The position numbers and the translations under genes were made by a program. A stretch of 39,036 nucleotides of DNA from Microcoleus sp. LEGE 07076 (GTDB lineage Bacteria; Cyanobacteriota; Cyanobacteriia; Cyanobacteriales; Microcoleaceae), in contig NZ_JADEWV010000045.1 of assembly GCF_015207455.1 (NCBI RefSeq), positions 1 through 39,036 on the forward strand, written 5' to 3'. Below are positions 24,195-33,700 of this stretch, piece by piece (within the stretch, counting starts at the first letter, position 1; every line of letters begins with the position of its first letter). Under the pieces are notes generated by a model. It saw nothing but the letters and a program-made list of their open reading frames with translations, searched no databases and was not told the DNA's origin.

Positions 24195-24893
24195 ATGAGT
24201 GAGTTCGATATTACAAGTTTTGATTTTGCAGACTTTGGCTGTTCTAACGGTAGCTCAATTCAATTTGGAATCAACATACTCAAAGGGCGTAAGGGATTTG
24301 GCATCGATCTCGATCCGAAGAAAGTAGCATCAGCCAAAGCTGCTGGATATGATGCCATCAAAGGAGATTTTTGCAATCTCGCTCTCCCTGATGGTTGCGT
24401 AGATTTTACAATTCTCAACCATACTTTGGAGCATTTACCCAAATTAGATTATGCCAAAGAAGCCATAAAAAATGCTATCCGAATTTCGAGAAAATTCGTT
24501 TTTATTAAAGGGCCTTTTTTTGATGCAGATGACTACTTAAAATCTTTAGGACTGAAATTTTATTGGTCTGACTGGACAGGTCATACTTTACATCTGCAAG
24601 CCCAACAGGTAAAGGACATTCTTGAAGAACTCAATGTTCCCAACTATGAAATCTATGGGAGAGTATTGGTCAACTCTTCTCAAGATACAACTATTCACCC
24701 CTTATCGTCACTCAAGAACCAACAGCATTGGGAGCTAGAAAAACATGAAGCAAAACCAATAGTGGAATTTGATCAACCAGTTTATCGAGAAGTTGTCGGC
24801 ATTATTTGGTTATCTAACAATGTCAGTGTATCCGATGTTCGCAATCTCCCATACAAACATTTGATTTATCAAAAAGGTATTACTTTCTTTTAA
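24195..24893 (+). CDS. Class I SAM-dependent methyltransferase
   Basis: A 232-residue protein with a Methyltransf_11-like core: motif I FGCSNGSSIQFG (residues about 17-28), the acidic ribose-binding GIDLDPKK, then GDFCNLALPDGCVD and NHTLEHLPK. It lacks membrane spans. It converges on the TPR-glycosyltransferase operon across a long hairpin, so it may modify glycans or lipids made there, but it is on the opposite strand. A GGAAGATA stretch before the ATG serves as ribosome site. Confidence 0.8.
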   Translation: MSEFDITSFDFADFGCSNGSSIQFGINILKGRKGFGIDLDPKKVASAKAAGYDAIKGDFCNLALPDGCVDFTILNHTLEHLPKLDYAKEAIKNAIRISRKFVFIKGPFFDADDYLKSLGLKFYWSDWTGHTLHLQAQQVKDILEELNVPNYEIYGRVLVNSSQDTTIHPLSSLKNQQHWELEKHEAKPIVEFDQPVYREVVGIIWLSNNVSVSDVRNLPYKHLIYQKGITFF

Positions 24894-24940
24894 GAATTAT
24901 TTACAAAGAAAATGGCAATAAATTAAGCGAATGAGCAAAA

Positions 24941-25006
24941 GTACATAGTTGCGCTTCAGCGCTCTTTATCTAATATTATAAAGAGCGCTAAAGCGCAACT
25001 ACGTAC
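24941..25006. terminator. Long hairpin between convergent methyltransferase genes
   Basis: Arms of 29 nt (24941-24969 and 24978-25006) pair at 27 positions around an 8-nt loop; the core is GTTGCGCTT / AAGCGCAAC and AGCGCTCTTTAT. Such GCGCTTTAGCGC palindromes recur in cyanobacterial genomes. Here the element sits between two converging genes and probably ends both transcripts. Near 25085-25097 AAATTGGTATTAT matches the end of the element at 1725-1871. Confidence 0.75.
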
Positions 25007-25180
25007 CTAATTTGTATGATCAAAATAAAGCCACCCTGGTACCCGCCCCGGTTGGGGGGGTTGTTATGTCGCGCTACTTTATGAAATTGGTATTATAGGG
25101 AGAAATAAGAAGAAGACTATTCATTACTCTAATCCTCTTCCTGCCTTTGTCAAGTGCTTTCAACTGTCAAAAGATATAAC

Positions 25181-25936
25181 TCAGACTTTTGACAAGATCC
25201 ACATTCCATGACAATTTCCATCAGCGCCAGGGATACTGTTACGAATATCTGTTTTAGCTAGCTGAGTTAAATGTGGCAACAAAGCCCGGATTTCTTCATC
25301 AGACAAGTGTTCAAGTTTTTGGCGCAGTTTAAGGCCAGCATCGTTCCAGTAACACCCACGTAAAATTGTAATATCTGGGAAAATTTCCTGGATGCTATCA
25401 GCATTGTAGCCGACGCGATAATGCTGATGATTTTTCCATACACTTTCTCGCATCTTTGGATTCATGTTAGTTTCATGAGTGGCAAATGGAACAAGTGCAA
25501 ATACATACTTCCGTGACGCTGCACGCATATTAATCGCTGCTATTTTGTCAGCCTCGATATGTTCTAGAACTTCAATCGAGGCTACTATATCGTAGGATTC
25601 TGATGAGGGAGTCAAAGTATCATAAGTGTCAAATTTGACATTTTGAATAACCCATTCGGTGGCCATCCGAATCCCTAATCGCTGTTGAATATTGGCTTTA
25701 TTATCAATATCCGTGAGGTAAAACTCAATTGCAGGAAATTCTAGAGCGAGAGCTACCTCCGTTAATCCAGCTCCACAGCCAACGCTGAGAAAGGATTTAA
25801 TTTCTGCTGCCGTTTTTAAGGCTTCGATTAATCCTTCACGCATCTGAAGATAGCGTAGGTAAGCCCATCGCTTTCGGGTCATTAGTTGGAGCTGAACTTT
25901 ATTGAGATATCGCCTTTGAAGAACAGGGTCTAACAT
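25181..25936 (-). CDS. Class I SAM-dependent methyltransferase, last gene of the TPR-GT operon
   Basis: A 251-residue protein. Motif I is FLSVGCGAGLTEVALAL, the acidic strand end FYLTDID, and motif IV-like VASIEVLEHIEADK. Its C-terminal 90 residues have a HQHYRVGY region and a DAGLKLRQKLEHLSDEEIRA helix. It starts 28 bp after the TPR-GT4 gene, so it should be co-transcribed. A role in methylating a sugar or glycan built by the upstream glycosyltransferases is likely from context only. Confidence 0.85.
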   Translation of the reverse strand: MLDPVLQRRYLNKVQLQLMTRKRWAYLRYLQMREGLIEALKTAAEIKSFLSVGCGAGLTEVALALEFPAIEFYLTDIDNKANIQQRLGIRMATEWVIQNVKFDTYDTLTPSSESYDIVASIEVLEHIEADKIAAINMRAASRKYVFALVPFATHETNMNPKMRESVWKNHQHYRVGYNADSIQEIFPDITILRGCYWNDAGLKLRQKLEHLSDEEIRALLPHLTQLAKTDIRNSIPGADGNCHGMWILSKV

Positions 25937-25964
25937 AATACTTACTTGAAACTCCTAAACATAT

Positions 25965-28613
25965 CTATGAAGCAAGTTGAAGTAGCTCATTGCATAAAAG
26001 ATTGTAAATGCTAAAAGCAGCACGTTTTGGTGAATATTTTGCTGCTGTTTCAATCGCATTTAACTTGAGTTGCAATAACACATTGCGATCGGCTTGAATG
26101 AGCTTACCAATACCCTTGACACAATCCTCAATCGATGTGGTGTCAACAACTACGGAGTTAAAATCAGGGATCGCAAATTCATCCGTTCCTCCTTTATCGG
26201 GGACAACAGGAATACAGCCAGAAGCCATCGCTTCTATAGCTGTACGGCCAAAAGCCTGGAAATCAGAAAGATCTAGAAATATATCTGATTTCCGCAGCAG
26301 GGCCGCGACTTCTGAGCGACTCAGATGAGGAAAAATCGTAGTATTTTTGGGAATCGGTATCCCAGCAGATTCAATCAGACTGCGGTCAGAGCCAAAGATG
26401 GTAAAATGCACTTGATTTGGAAACAATTCTGATAAAATTTTAGCGACAGCTAATGTGCGACGGGGAGCGCGTCTGGCTGTGGTGAATCTTACCATCATAG
26501 AAATCTCGATACGAGAGTTTTCACTCTTTAAATGAGGGTAGTAAACTTGATGATCGATGCTGGCTTGGACTTTGTGAACATTCACGGCATGATTGCGATC
26601 GACAATATGACACAACCAGTTGGTTTTGGCAAACCGGACAGCATGGGGAATCAGTGTATAGGATTCTCGTGCTTCTTCCCACTCAGAGGTATCTATACAA
26701 GAAAATAAGGGTTCGTAATCTTGTATATAGTAAGCCGGCAAAATCTGGTGATTGTCTCTGACTAGCATTTCCAGCATTTTTACTGAGCTATAAGTCGTTG
26801 CACAGACAACAGAGAAATTTTTAGCTAAGTTTTTTAGGTCTGTTAAAGTTTGATAAGAGATAGCAATTTGACCGATCTCGGGAATTTCGGTTGTATAACT
26901 CTTTAAAAAGTCAGTAAAGTTAGATTGATTGACAGCTATTTTGACAGGGATGCCGCAGCGATAAAGTGCTAAGGCTTCTTGCACGACTGAATGAGCACCA
27001 CCTCCACCGCCTTTGACTGGCAGAATAAACAAAATTTTGGGACATTCATCATTGAAATTTAACTTGACAGTAGGCTGGTAAGAGGGAATAGATTTCTTTG
27101 TATCTAGCTGACCGTTCTGGGCTAAGGCTTCCTTTAATTTGTGATAAGCTGGAGAAAAGTTGGGGTCAAGCTCAAACGATTGACGATAACAGCTAATTGC
27201 CTCTTCCCAGTGCTGTTTTTGGCTGAGAAGTTCTCCTAAATTGTGGTAAACTTTGGCAGAAAAATCTGGTTTGAGTTGAATAGCTTGACGGTAGACTGCG
27301 ATCGCCTCTTCTGTAACTTCAAGTTGTTGGAGAGCTTCGCCTAAACGATAGTAAGCTGTAGGGGAATTGGGGTTGAGTTCGATCGCCCTACGGTAAGATT
27401 CGCTCGCTTCCTTCCATTGCTTGAGTTGACTGAGGGCATTTCCTAAGTGATGGTGAGCTTTAGAAAAATCCGGTTGCAGCTCAATGGCTTGACGGTAAGA
27501 TGCGATCGCATCCTCATATTTTCCTTGTTGTCGGCAAAGTTCTCCTAAACTGTGATGAAAGTCAGAGTTATTTGGGTTGAGTTCAATCGCTTTACGGTAG
27601 GTAACAATCGCCTCTTCTATTAGTCCTTGTTTTTCCAGAGCTTCGCCTAAACGATAATAGGCGGTAGGGAAATTGGGGTTAAGTTCGATCGTCTGACGAT
27701 AACAGGCGATCGCTTCGGGCCACTTTTTGAGTTGTATCAGAACATTTCCTAAGTTATTGTGAGCTTTAAAAAACTTTGGTTGCAGCTCAATTGCTTGACG
27801 GTAAGAGACGATCGCATCCTCGAATTGCTTGAGTTGACCAAGGGAATTTCCTAAATTATGGTAAGCTTTAAAAAACTTGGGTTGCAGCTTAATTGTTTGA
27901 CGATAGGAAGCGATCGCCTCTTCATGTTTTTCTTGTTGTTGGCAAAGTTCCCCTAAACTGAAATGTAACTCAGGAGTATTTGGATTAAGCTCTATAGCTC
28001 GACGGTAAGATGCGGTCGCTTCAGGCAATTGTTTAAGTTTTACGAGGATATTTCCTAAGTTATTGTGAGCTTGAAAAAGCTTTGGTTGCAGGTCAATTGC
28101 TAGACTATAACAGGCGATCGCCTCTTCATATTTTCCTTGTTGTTGGCAAAGTTCCCCTAAACTGTGGTGAAAGTCAGGGTTATTTGGGCTCAGTTCAATA
28201 GCTTGACGGTAGGCGGCGATCGCGGCTTCTGTTTCTCCAACCTGTTTTAGAGCTTCGGCTAAACGATAGCAAGCAGTAGGGAAATTGGGGTTAAGTTCGA
28301 TCGCCTGACGGTAGGCGGCGATCGCTTCGGGCCATTGTTTGAGTTGGCCCAGAGCATTTCCTAGGTTATGGTAAGCCTTAGAAAAATTCGGTTGCAGCTC
28401 TATTGTTTGACGATAACAGGCGATCGCATCGGAATGTTGCCCCACTCGTTGCAAAACCTCCCCCAAACTGCGGTGAAACTCAGGGTTATTGGGGTTGAGT
28501 TCAATAGCTTGACGGTAGATAGCGATCGCCTCGTCTAATTTACCTTCCCCAGCCAACTGTTTGCCTGTTTGGAAATTTGTTTCAGCAGTTTCTTGATTAA
28601 TTCTTGTTGACAT
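25965..28613 (-). CDS. TPR array fused to a GT4 glycosyltransferase
   Basis: I start at ATG 28613 (882 residues, MSTRINQETAET); a GTG two codons upstream is possible. Residues about 8-500 are 14 to 15 TPR units of 34 residues (YHNLGNALGQLKQ, then AIAAYRQAIELNPNFPT). They follow a larger cycle in which LGELCQQQGK, LGNxLxQLKQ and RLGEALxxxG units alternate. From about 520 a GT-B enzyme begins (ILFILPVKGGGGGAHSVV). It has the GT4 signature FQAFGRTAIEAMASGCIPVV near 810-830, with the E-x7-E type acidic pair partly kept. It transfers a sugar from an NDP donor; the TPR part probably docks a protein or glycan partner. Neighbouring genes are 28-35 bp away on both sides. Confidence 0.92.
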   Translation of the reverse strand: MSTRINQETAETNFQTGKQLAGEGKLDEAIAIYRQAIELNPNNPEFHRSLGEVLQRVGQHSDAIACYRQTIELQPNFSKAYHNLGNALGQLKQWPEAIAAYRQAIELNPNFPTACYRLAEALKQVGETEAAIAAYRQAIELSPNNPDFHHSLGELCQQQGKYEEAIACYSLAIDLQPKLFQAHNNLGNILVKLKQLPEATASYRRAIELNPNTPELHFSLGELCQQQEKHEEAIASYRQTIKLQPKFFKAYHNLGNSLGQLKQFEDAIVSYRQAIELQPKFFKAHNNLGNVLIQLKKWPEAIACYRQTIELNPNFPTAYYRLGEALEKQGLIEEAIVTYRKAIELNPNNSDFHHSLGELCRQQGKYEDAIASYRQAIELQPDFSKAHHHLGNALSQLKQWKEASESYRRAIELNPNSPTAYYRLGEALQQLEVTEEAIAVYRQAIQLKPDFSAKVYHNLGELLSQKQHWEEAISCYRQSFELDPNFSPAYHKLKEALAQNGQLDTKKSIPSYQPTVKLNFNDECPKILFILPVKGGGGGAHSVVQEALALYRCGIPVKIAVNQSNFTDFLKSYTTEIPEIGQIAISYQTLTDLKNLAKNFSVVCATTYSSVKMLEMLVRDNHQILPAYYIQDYEPLFSCIDTSEWEEARESYTLIPHAVRFAKTNWLCHIVDRNHAVNVHKVQASIDHQVYYPHLKSENSRIEISMMVRFTTARRAPRRTLAVAKILSELFPNQVHFTIFGSDRSLIESAGIPIPKNTTIFPHLSRSEVAALLRKSDIFLDLSDFQAFGRTAIEAMASGCIPVVPDKGGTDEFAIPDFNSVVVDTTSIEDCVKGIGKLIQADRNVLLQLKLNAIETAAKYSPKRAAFSIYNLLCNELLQLAS

Positions 28614-28648
28614 ATACACGCCTATATCGATATTGTTTTTATCTGAAA

Positions 28649-30694
28649 TTATTCGGGATTGTGAGGATGTACGATATGTTCGCGGAGTTTAAGACGCAAA
28701 CGATCGAGAGAGCGATTATTTTTTATTTCCTCTGTCAAAGCCTTGACATTAATATCAGGATGCTTGGACTTAAAAGCTGCCGAACCTTGCCTACAAAGCT
28801 CTTGACGGCGTTCGTGTCCGAAACTTTTAGACTTAGAGTGATATACGTAGGCATGATCGGCGATCGCTAGTTTAAACCCAGCTTTACGAGCTCGAATTGA
28901 AAAATCATTTTCTTCTCCATAACCGTGAGGAAAGCTTTCTTCATCTAGCCAACCTATGGCATCGATTACAGCTCTCTTAATCATGTAACAAAAACCATTA
29001 ACAAAATTCACACAAGGAAATGCTTTTTCGGAAACATTTGCTACTATATCACTCAGATTTTCCAGGGAGCATCCTTCAGGAATATTGTTAATCATCCAGC
29101 CACCGTTCTTGTCAAATATTTCGGGAATAGATTGCCAAGATGCACAATTTGAGAGGGGGCCGACTATGCCAATATTCTTTCTAGAAGTAGCACATTCAAT
29201 TAACTTTTCAATCCACCCCGGAGTAACAATTGTGTCACTGTTTAATAAAATTATGTAGTCACCCTTGCTGGCGCGCAGACCAATATTAGCTGCTTTGGTA
29301 TAACCGCGAGCCATCTCATTTCTAAACAAAGTCGCTACAGAAACCTCTTGAACCCACGACTTAAGAAAGTCTCTAGTTTCTGGTTGAGAACCGTCATCTA
29401 CAATCAGCAAGCGATAGTCAACCTTTGTGTGTCGTCTAATCGAATTCAGACACTCTTTTACATCCTCGAAAGCATTGTGAACGCAGAGAACAATATCAAC
29501 TCGCTCGACTGTAGATTGTGGTACAGGCGAGAATTTAAATGACAAAGGAATTTGTAAAGATTTATTATTAACCTTCCGTTCTCCACAAAAATCAATCAGA
29601 TCCGCTTGCGACTGTACAGCGACATCTTCAAAGCCATCATTAATTTGAATCACAGCTTTCCATAGCTGTAAATAAATTTCAAAGTCATCAGGCTTAAGCT
29701 GTAGCCCCATCTGATAAAATACGATCGCTCCATCCCTGTGTCCTTGTTTCATCAAAGCATTCCCCAAACCCAAATAGAGTTTCGGATCTTTTGGGTTAAC
29801 CTCCAGAGCTTTGTGATAGAGCTTGACATTATCTGGATTTTCTTGAAGAGCTTGACTGTAATAACTAATAGCTTCCTTGGCAGATAATGGGCTGTGATTT
29901 CGCAGCGCATCAGCCAAGTTTTCATAAACCCAAGGCAGATCAGACTTTAACTGAATTGCACTTCGATAAGCAACAATCGCCTCCTCCCACCTCTGCAACT
30001 CCACTAAAGCTGCGCCCAAATTATAGTGAGACCAGTGGAAGTCAGGATTCAACTCGATCGCACTTTTATACCCCTCAACCGCCTCTTCCCATTTCTCCTG
30101 CTTAGTCAGCACATCCCCTAAATTATTGTGCGACCAACAAAAATCAGGATTCAACTCAATAGCCAGACGATATGCAGCAACCGCCTCATCTAACCTTTCT
30201 TGTCCTTGCCAAATATCCCCTAAATTGTGGTGAACTTCCCACAAATTAGGCTGAAGTTCGATAGCTTTCTGATAAATTATTACTGCTTCGTCCAAGTCAC
30301 CATTTTTAACAAGAGCATCCCCAAAACTATGATAAATTTCTGCTGAATTAGAGTCGATATCTAAGGCTTTACGGTAGGAAGAAATAGCTTTCTGCCACTC
30401 TCCTTTTTTCGCCAAAGCTTTTGCCAAGCTGTAGTGAGGTTTGGCAGCATTGAAGTTATTGCCCCGACTCAAGTAGGAATGCTTGTCTCGCTTTCTATCC
30501 TGTTCCCCAGATTCCGAGACAGCCATTTTTAAACTAACCGATTGTGGAGGTAAAACATCCGCAATGTCTTGCTGCGATAAGACGGATAAATCTGAATACT
30601 TATTTACTGGAAATGCAATGATATTGGATTGGTTGCTCATACCCTGTGCCTGTGGTAAATTGAGACTGTTAAAGCAGTTGAATTTATTTTTCAT
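28649..30694 (-). CDS. TPR array fused to a GT2 glycosyltransferase
   Basis: A 681-residue protein; an internal ATG (MSNQSNIIAF, residue 19) is an alternative start. About eight TPR units cover residues 85-345 (HNLGDIWQGQERLDEAVAAY, then LAIELNPDF). A GT-A domain spans about 395-620: VDIVLCVHNAFEDVKECLNS, then IVDDGSQPETRDF, LNSDTIVTPGWI with the metal-binding DxD-type motif, and GYGEENDFSIRARKAGF near the end as acceptor-side motif. It uses a nucleotide sugar to add a sugar to a glycan or protein. It follows the giant TPR-GT61 gene after 27 bp. Confidence 0.92.
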   Translation of the reverse strand: MKNKFNCFNSLNLPQAQGMSNQSNIIAFPVNKYSDLSVLSQQDIADVLPPQSVSLKMAVSESGEQDRKRDKHSYLSRGNNFNAAKPHYSLAKALAKKGEWQKAISSYRKALDIDSNSAEIYHSFGDALVKNGDLDEAVIIYQKAIELQPNLWEVHHNLGDIWQGQERLDEAVAAYRLAIELNPDFCWSHNNLGDVLTKQEKWEEAVEGYKSAIELNPDFHWSHYNLGAALVELQRWEEAIVAYRSAIQLKSDLPWVYENLADALRNHSPLSAKEAISYYSQALQENPDNVKLYHKALEVNPKDPKLYLGLGNALMKQGHRDGAIVFYQMGLQLKPDDFEIYLQLWKAVIQINDGFEDVAVQSQADLIDFCGERKVNNKSLQIPLSFKFSPVPQSTVERVDIVLCVHNAFEDVKECLNSIRRHTKVDYRLLIVDDGSQPETRDFLKSWVQEVSVATLFRNEMARGYTKAANIGLRASKGDYIILLNSDTIVTPGWIEKLIECATSRKNIGIVGPLSNCASWQSIPEIFDKNGGWMINNIPEGCSLENLSDIVANVSEKAFPCVNFVNGFCYMIKRAVIDAIGWLDEESFPHGYGEENDFSIRARKAGFKLAIADHAYVYHSKSKSFGHERRQELCRQGSAAFKSKHPDINVKALTEEIKNNRSLDRLRLKLREHIVHPHNPE

Positions 30695-30721
30695 CTGCCT
30701 AGCGAGGTATCCGGAAAGTTG

Positions 30722-33700
30722 CTAAACTTTGGCTAGTTCAATGGCGCGGTTGTAAGCCTCGATCGCCTCATCGATCTCGCCTTTTTCTTGCAGGGCATCC
30801 CCTAACTTTTGGTGAACCTCCCAGATATCCGGTTTCAATTCAATGGTTTTTTCATAACATCCGATCGCCTCATCCAACTGACCCCAACTGTCCAAAACAT
30901 CCCCCAAACTTTGATAAGCTTGAACCAAATTAGGATTGAGCTCGATCGCTCTCCGATAACAGGCGATCGCATCTTCGCGCCGATCGAGACTTGCCAAAGC
31001 TTTCCCCAAACCGTAATGATGTGCATCGAAATTCGGGTTCAGATCGATCGCTTGTCGGTAAGCCGCGATCGCCTCTTCCCACTGTCCCATAACGCTCAAA
31101 ACCTCCCCTAAATTGTGATAAGCATCCGCATAACTCGGCTCCAACTGAATCGCCCGCCGATAACACGCAATAGCCCGGTCAAATTGACCCAGTTCTAACA
31201 AAGTATTGCCCAGAGTAAAGTGTTCATCAGGCTTTGCCCAATTGAGATCGAGAGTCAGAGCTTCATACCAGCATTCTGCCCCTGCTTGCGGCTGACCCGA
31301 CTGCAAAAATACCCTCGCTAAATTCCGGTAAGCCGATGCTAAATTCGGTTTAATTTCAATTGCTTTTTGGTAACAAACAATTGACTTTTGCCACTGTTTC
31401 TGCTGAGCGCAAAGGCTGCCTAAATTAACATGAATTTCAGCAAAATTTGGCTCGATTTCCAAGGCTTGAGCGTACCAATACCGAGCCGCATCTACCTTGC
31501 CCATTGCTTGGGTAGCATTCCCCGCAATCTTGTAGGCAAGTGCCGCCTCCGGTTTAATTTCAATAGCTCGCTTGCACTGGGCGATCGTCTCCTCAAATTT
31601 ACCCTGGGCGTAATAATCTTCGGCCTGTTTGATGTATGTTTCTGCACTGACAGAATTGACTATCGCCGCAGGTTTGCCACTGTTACAATTACCGCTATCA
31701 AGTGCGGATAATGTTAGACTTTGGGCAGATTTTGAATGACCGTTATTCAGATTGCTTGCTGGTGGCGACGAAGCGATCGCATCCCCAACTTCCACAGCGG
31801 CAGCAGGTTTCTGACTGATTCGATCGCCCTTTACCTGCGTCGCGGGGGCAAAAGTATCTGCTGCTAGACCGCCAGATACCGAAGAGTTGCCCTTAACTGC
31901 CGCTACTTTCTGCAAACAGACAGCAGCTTCATCCAACTTGCCTTGCTTTTTTAACGCTATCGCCAGATTTTGGTAAGCCGCAGTTAAATTCGGATTTAAC
32001 TCGATCGCGCGGCGGTAACACGCGATCGCATAACTAATTCGACCTTGTTTAAACAAAAGGTTGCCCAGCTTAAAATGCTGATCTGGCGATACCTTTTCCG
32101 GTTCCAAAGAATAAGCTTCGTACCAGCACTCGTTCGCCTCTTCTAGTTTTCCCTGCTGCCTCCACACCCTAGCCAAATTCCGGTAAGCTGGTGCTAAATT
32201 CGGTTGGATAGCAATCGCTTTTTGGTAGCAAGCAATCGCCGACGGTAGCTGTTTCGCCATAGCATACAAAGTGCCAAGATTAACGTAAATTTCCGCGTCG
32301 TTAGACTTAATTTTTAGGGCTTTTTTATAGCACTCGATCGCTTCTTCTATATTCCCTTGCAATTGCAAAATCTTGCCCCACAGTTTGTAAGCAGCTACCG
32401 CATCCGGTTTAATTCCAATAGCTCGCTTGCACTCAGCAATAGCTTGCTCAAAATGTTTTTGAGCGCTATATGATTCTGCCCGCTGAATGCAGTCCTCAGC
32501 CGTTTCTTGTTGCCGAAAATCCGCCGTAAAACCGCTATCAACAACTGTCACCTGCGACAAAACATCAGCCGAGTTTTGAGTTGCAGGTGCAAAATTTTCC
32601 GAAAGGGCGATCGTATTTAACTGTTGCGGTACAGCAGGAATTGTTGTCGGCTGCTGCAACTGTAGGCGAGGTTTTTCAGCGGAGATTGTGGAATCGAGTT
32701 GCAAGGAATTAGCTGCAACATTTCCCTGCAAAGTAGATGTTTGGGGATTCTCAGGCAACTCAGATTTTGGGTTCAAGCTCACCACTACTGTTTTGAACAA
32801 ATCCCCAAAAATGTTAGCTGGACGTTCAATTATCTTTCGATAACTAGCAACTTCTTCCTGCACCTTTTTTTGAGCTTTTAGAGCATTTCCTAACTGTTGG
32901 TAAGCTTCGTTTGAATTGGGGTTTAACTCGATAGCGTGGCAGTAACAGCGTATAGCCTGCGTTACCTGATTCTGCTTCAAAAAGTTATCGCCCAGATGAA
33001 TGTGTTCTTCAGGAGTTGCCTTGGCAGGTTCCAAAGAATATGCCTTAAACCAGCACTCGTCAGCCTCAGATAGCTGCCCCATTTGCGCCCACACCCGAGC
33101 TAAATTTCGGTAAGTTGAGGCTAAATTCGGCTGAAGCGCGATCGCCTTTTGGTAAAATGCGATCGCAGATTGCCACTGCTGTTCCTGAGCGTACAGCGTC
33201 CCCAAATTAGTATAAGCTTCAGCAAAATCAGGATCGAGTTCAATAGCCTTAGCATAGCAATTTTTCGCCTCCTCTACCTTGCCTTGAGCTTGCCTAGCAT
33301 TACCCAAGATTTTATAAGCCCTCGCATCTGCTTTAACTTGAATAACTCGCTGGCAAGCCGACGCCGCCTGCTCGAATTTCCTTTGAGCATAAAACGCTTC
33401 TGCACCTTGAATGTAGACTTCAATATCGTCATCCTTGAAGGCTAAAACACCTTGGCTGCTATTAGCTATTGGATATTTTACCTGAGCAGAATTGGCTTTT
33501 TGGTAACAGATCAAAGCCCGTTCCCAATCTTTTTGTTGGGTGTAGAGAGTAGCAAGATTACTATAAACCTCCGCAAAATCAGGCTGAATTTCAAGAGCTT
33601 TCACGTACCAATGCTTTGCCTTATCTAAATTACCTTGTACTTGGCTAACCTTGCCCAAAGTTTTGTAAGCTGGTGCAAAATCTGGTTTCTGCTTCAAGGC

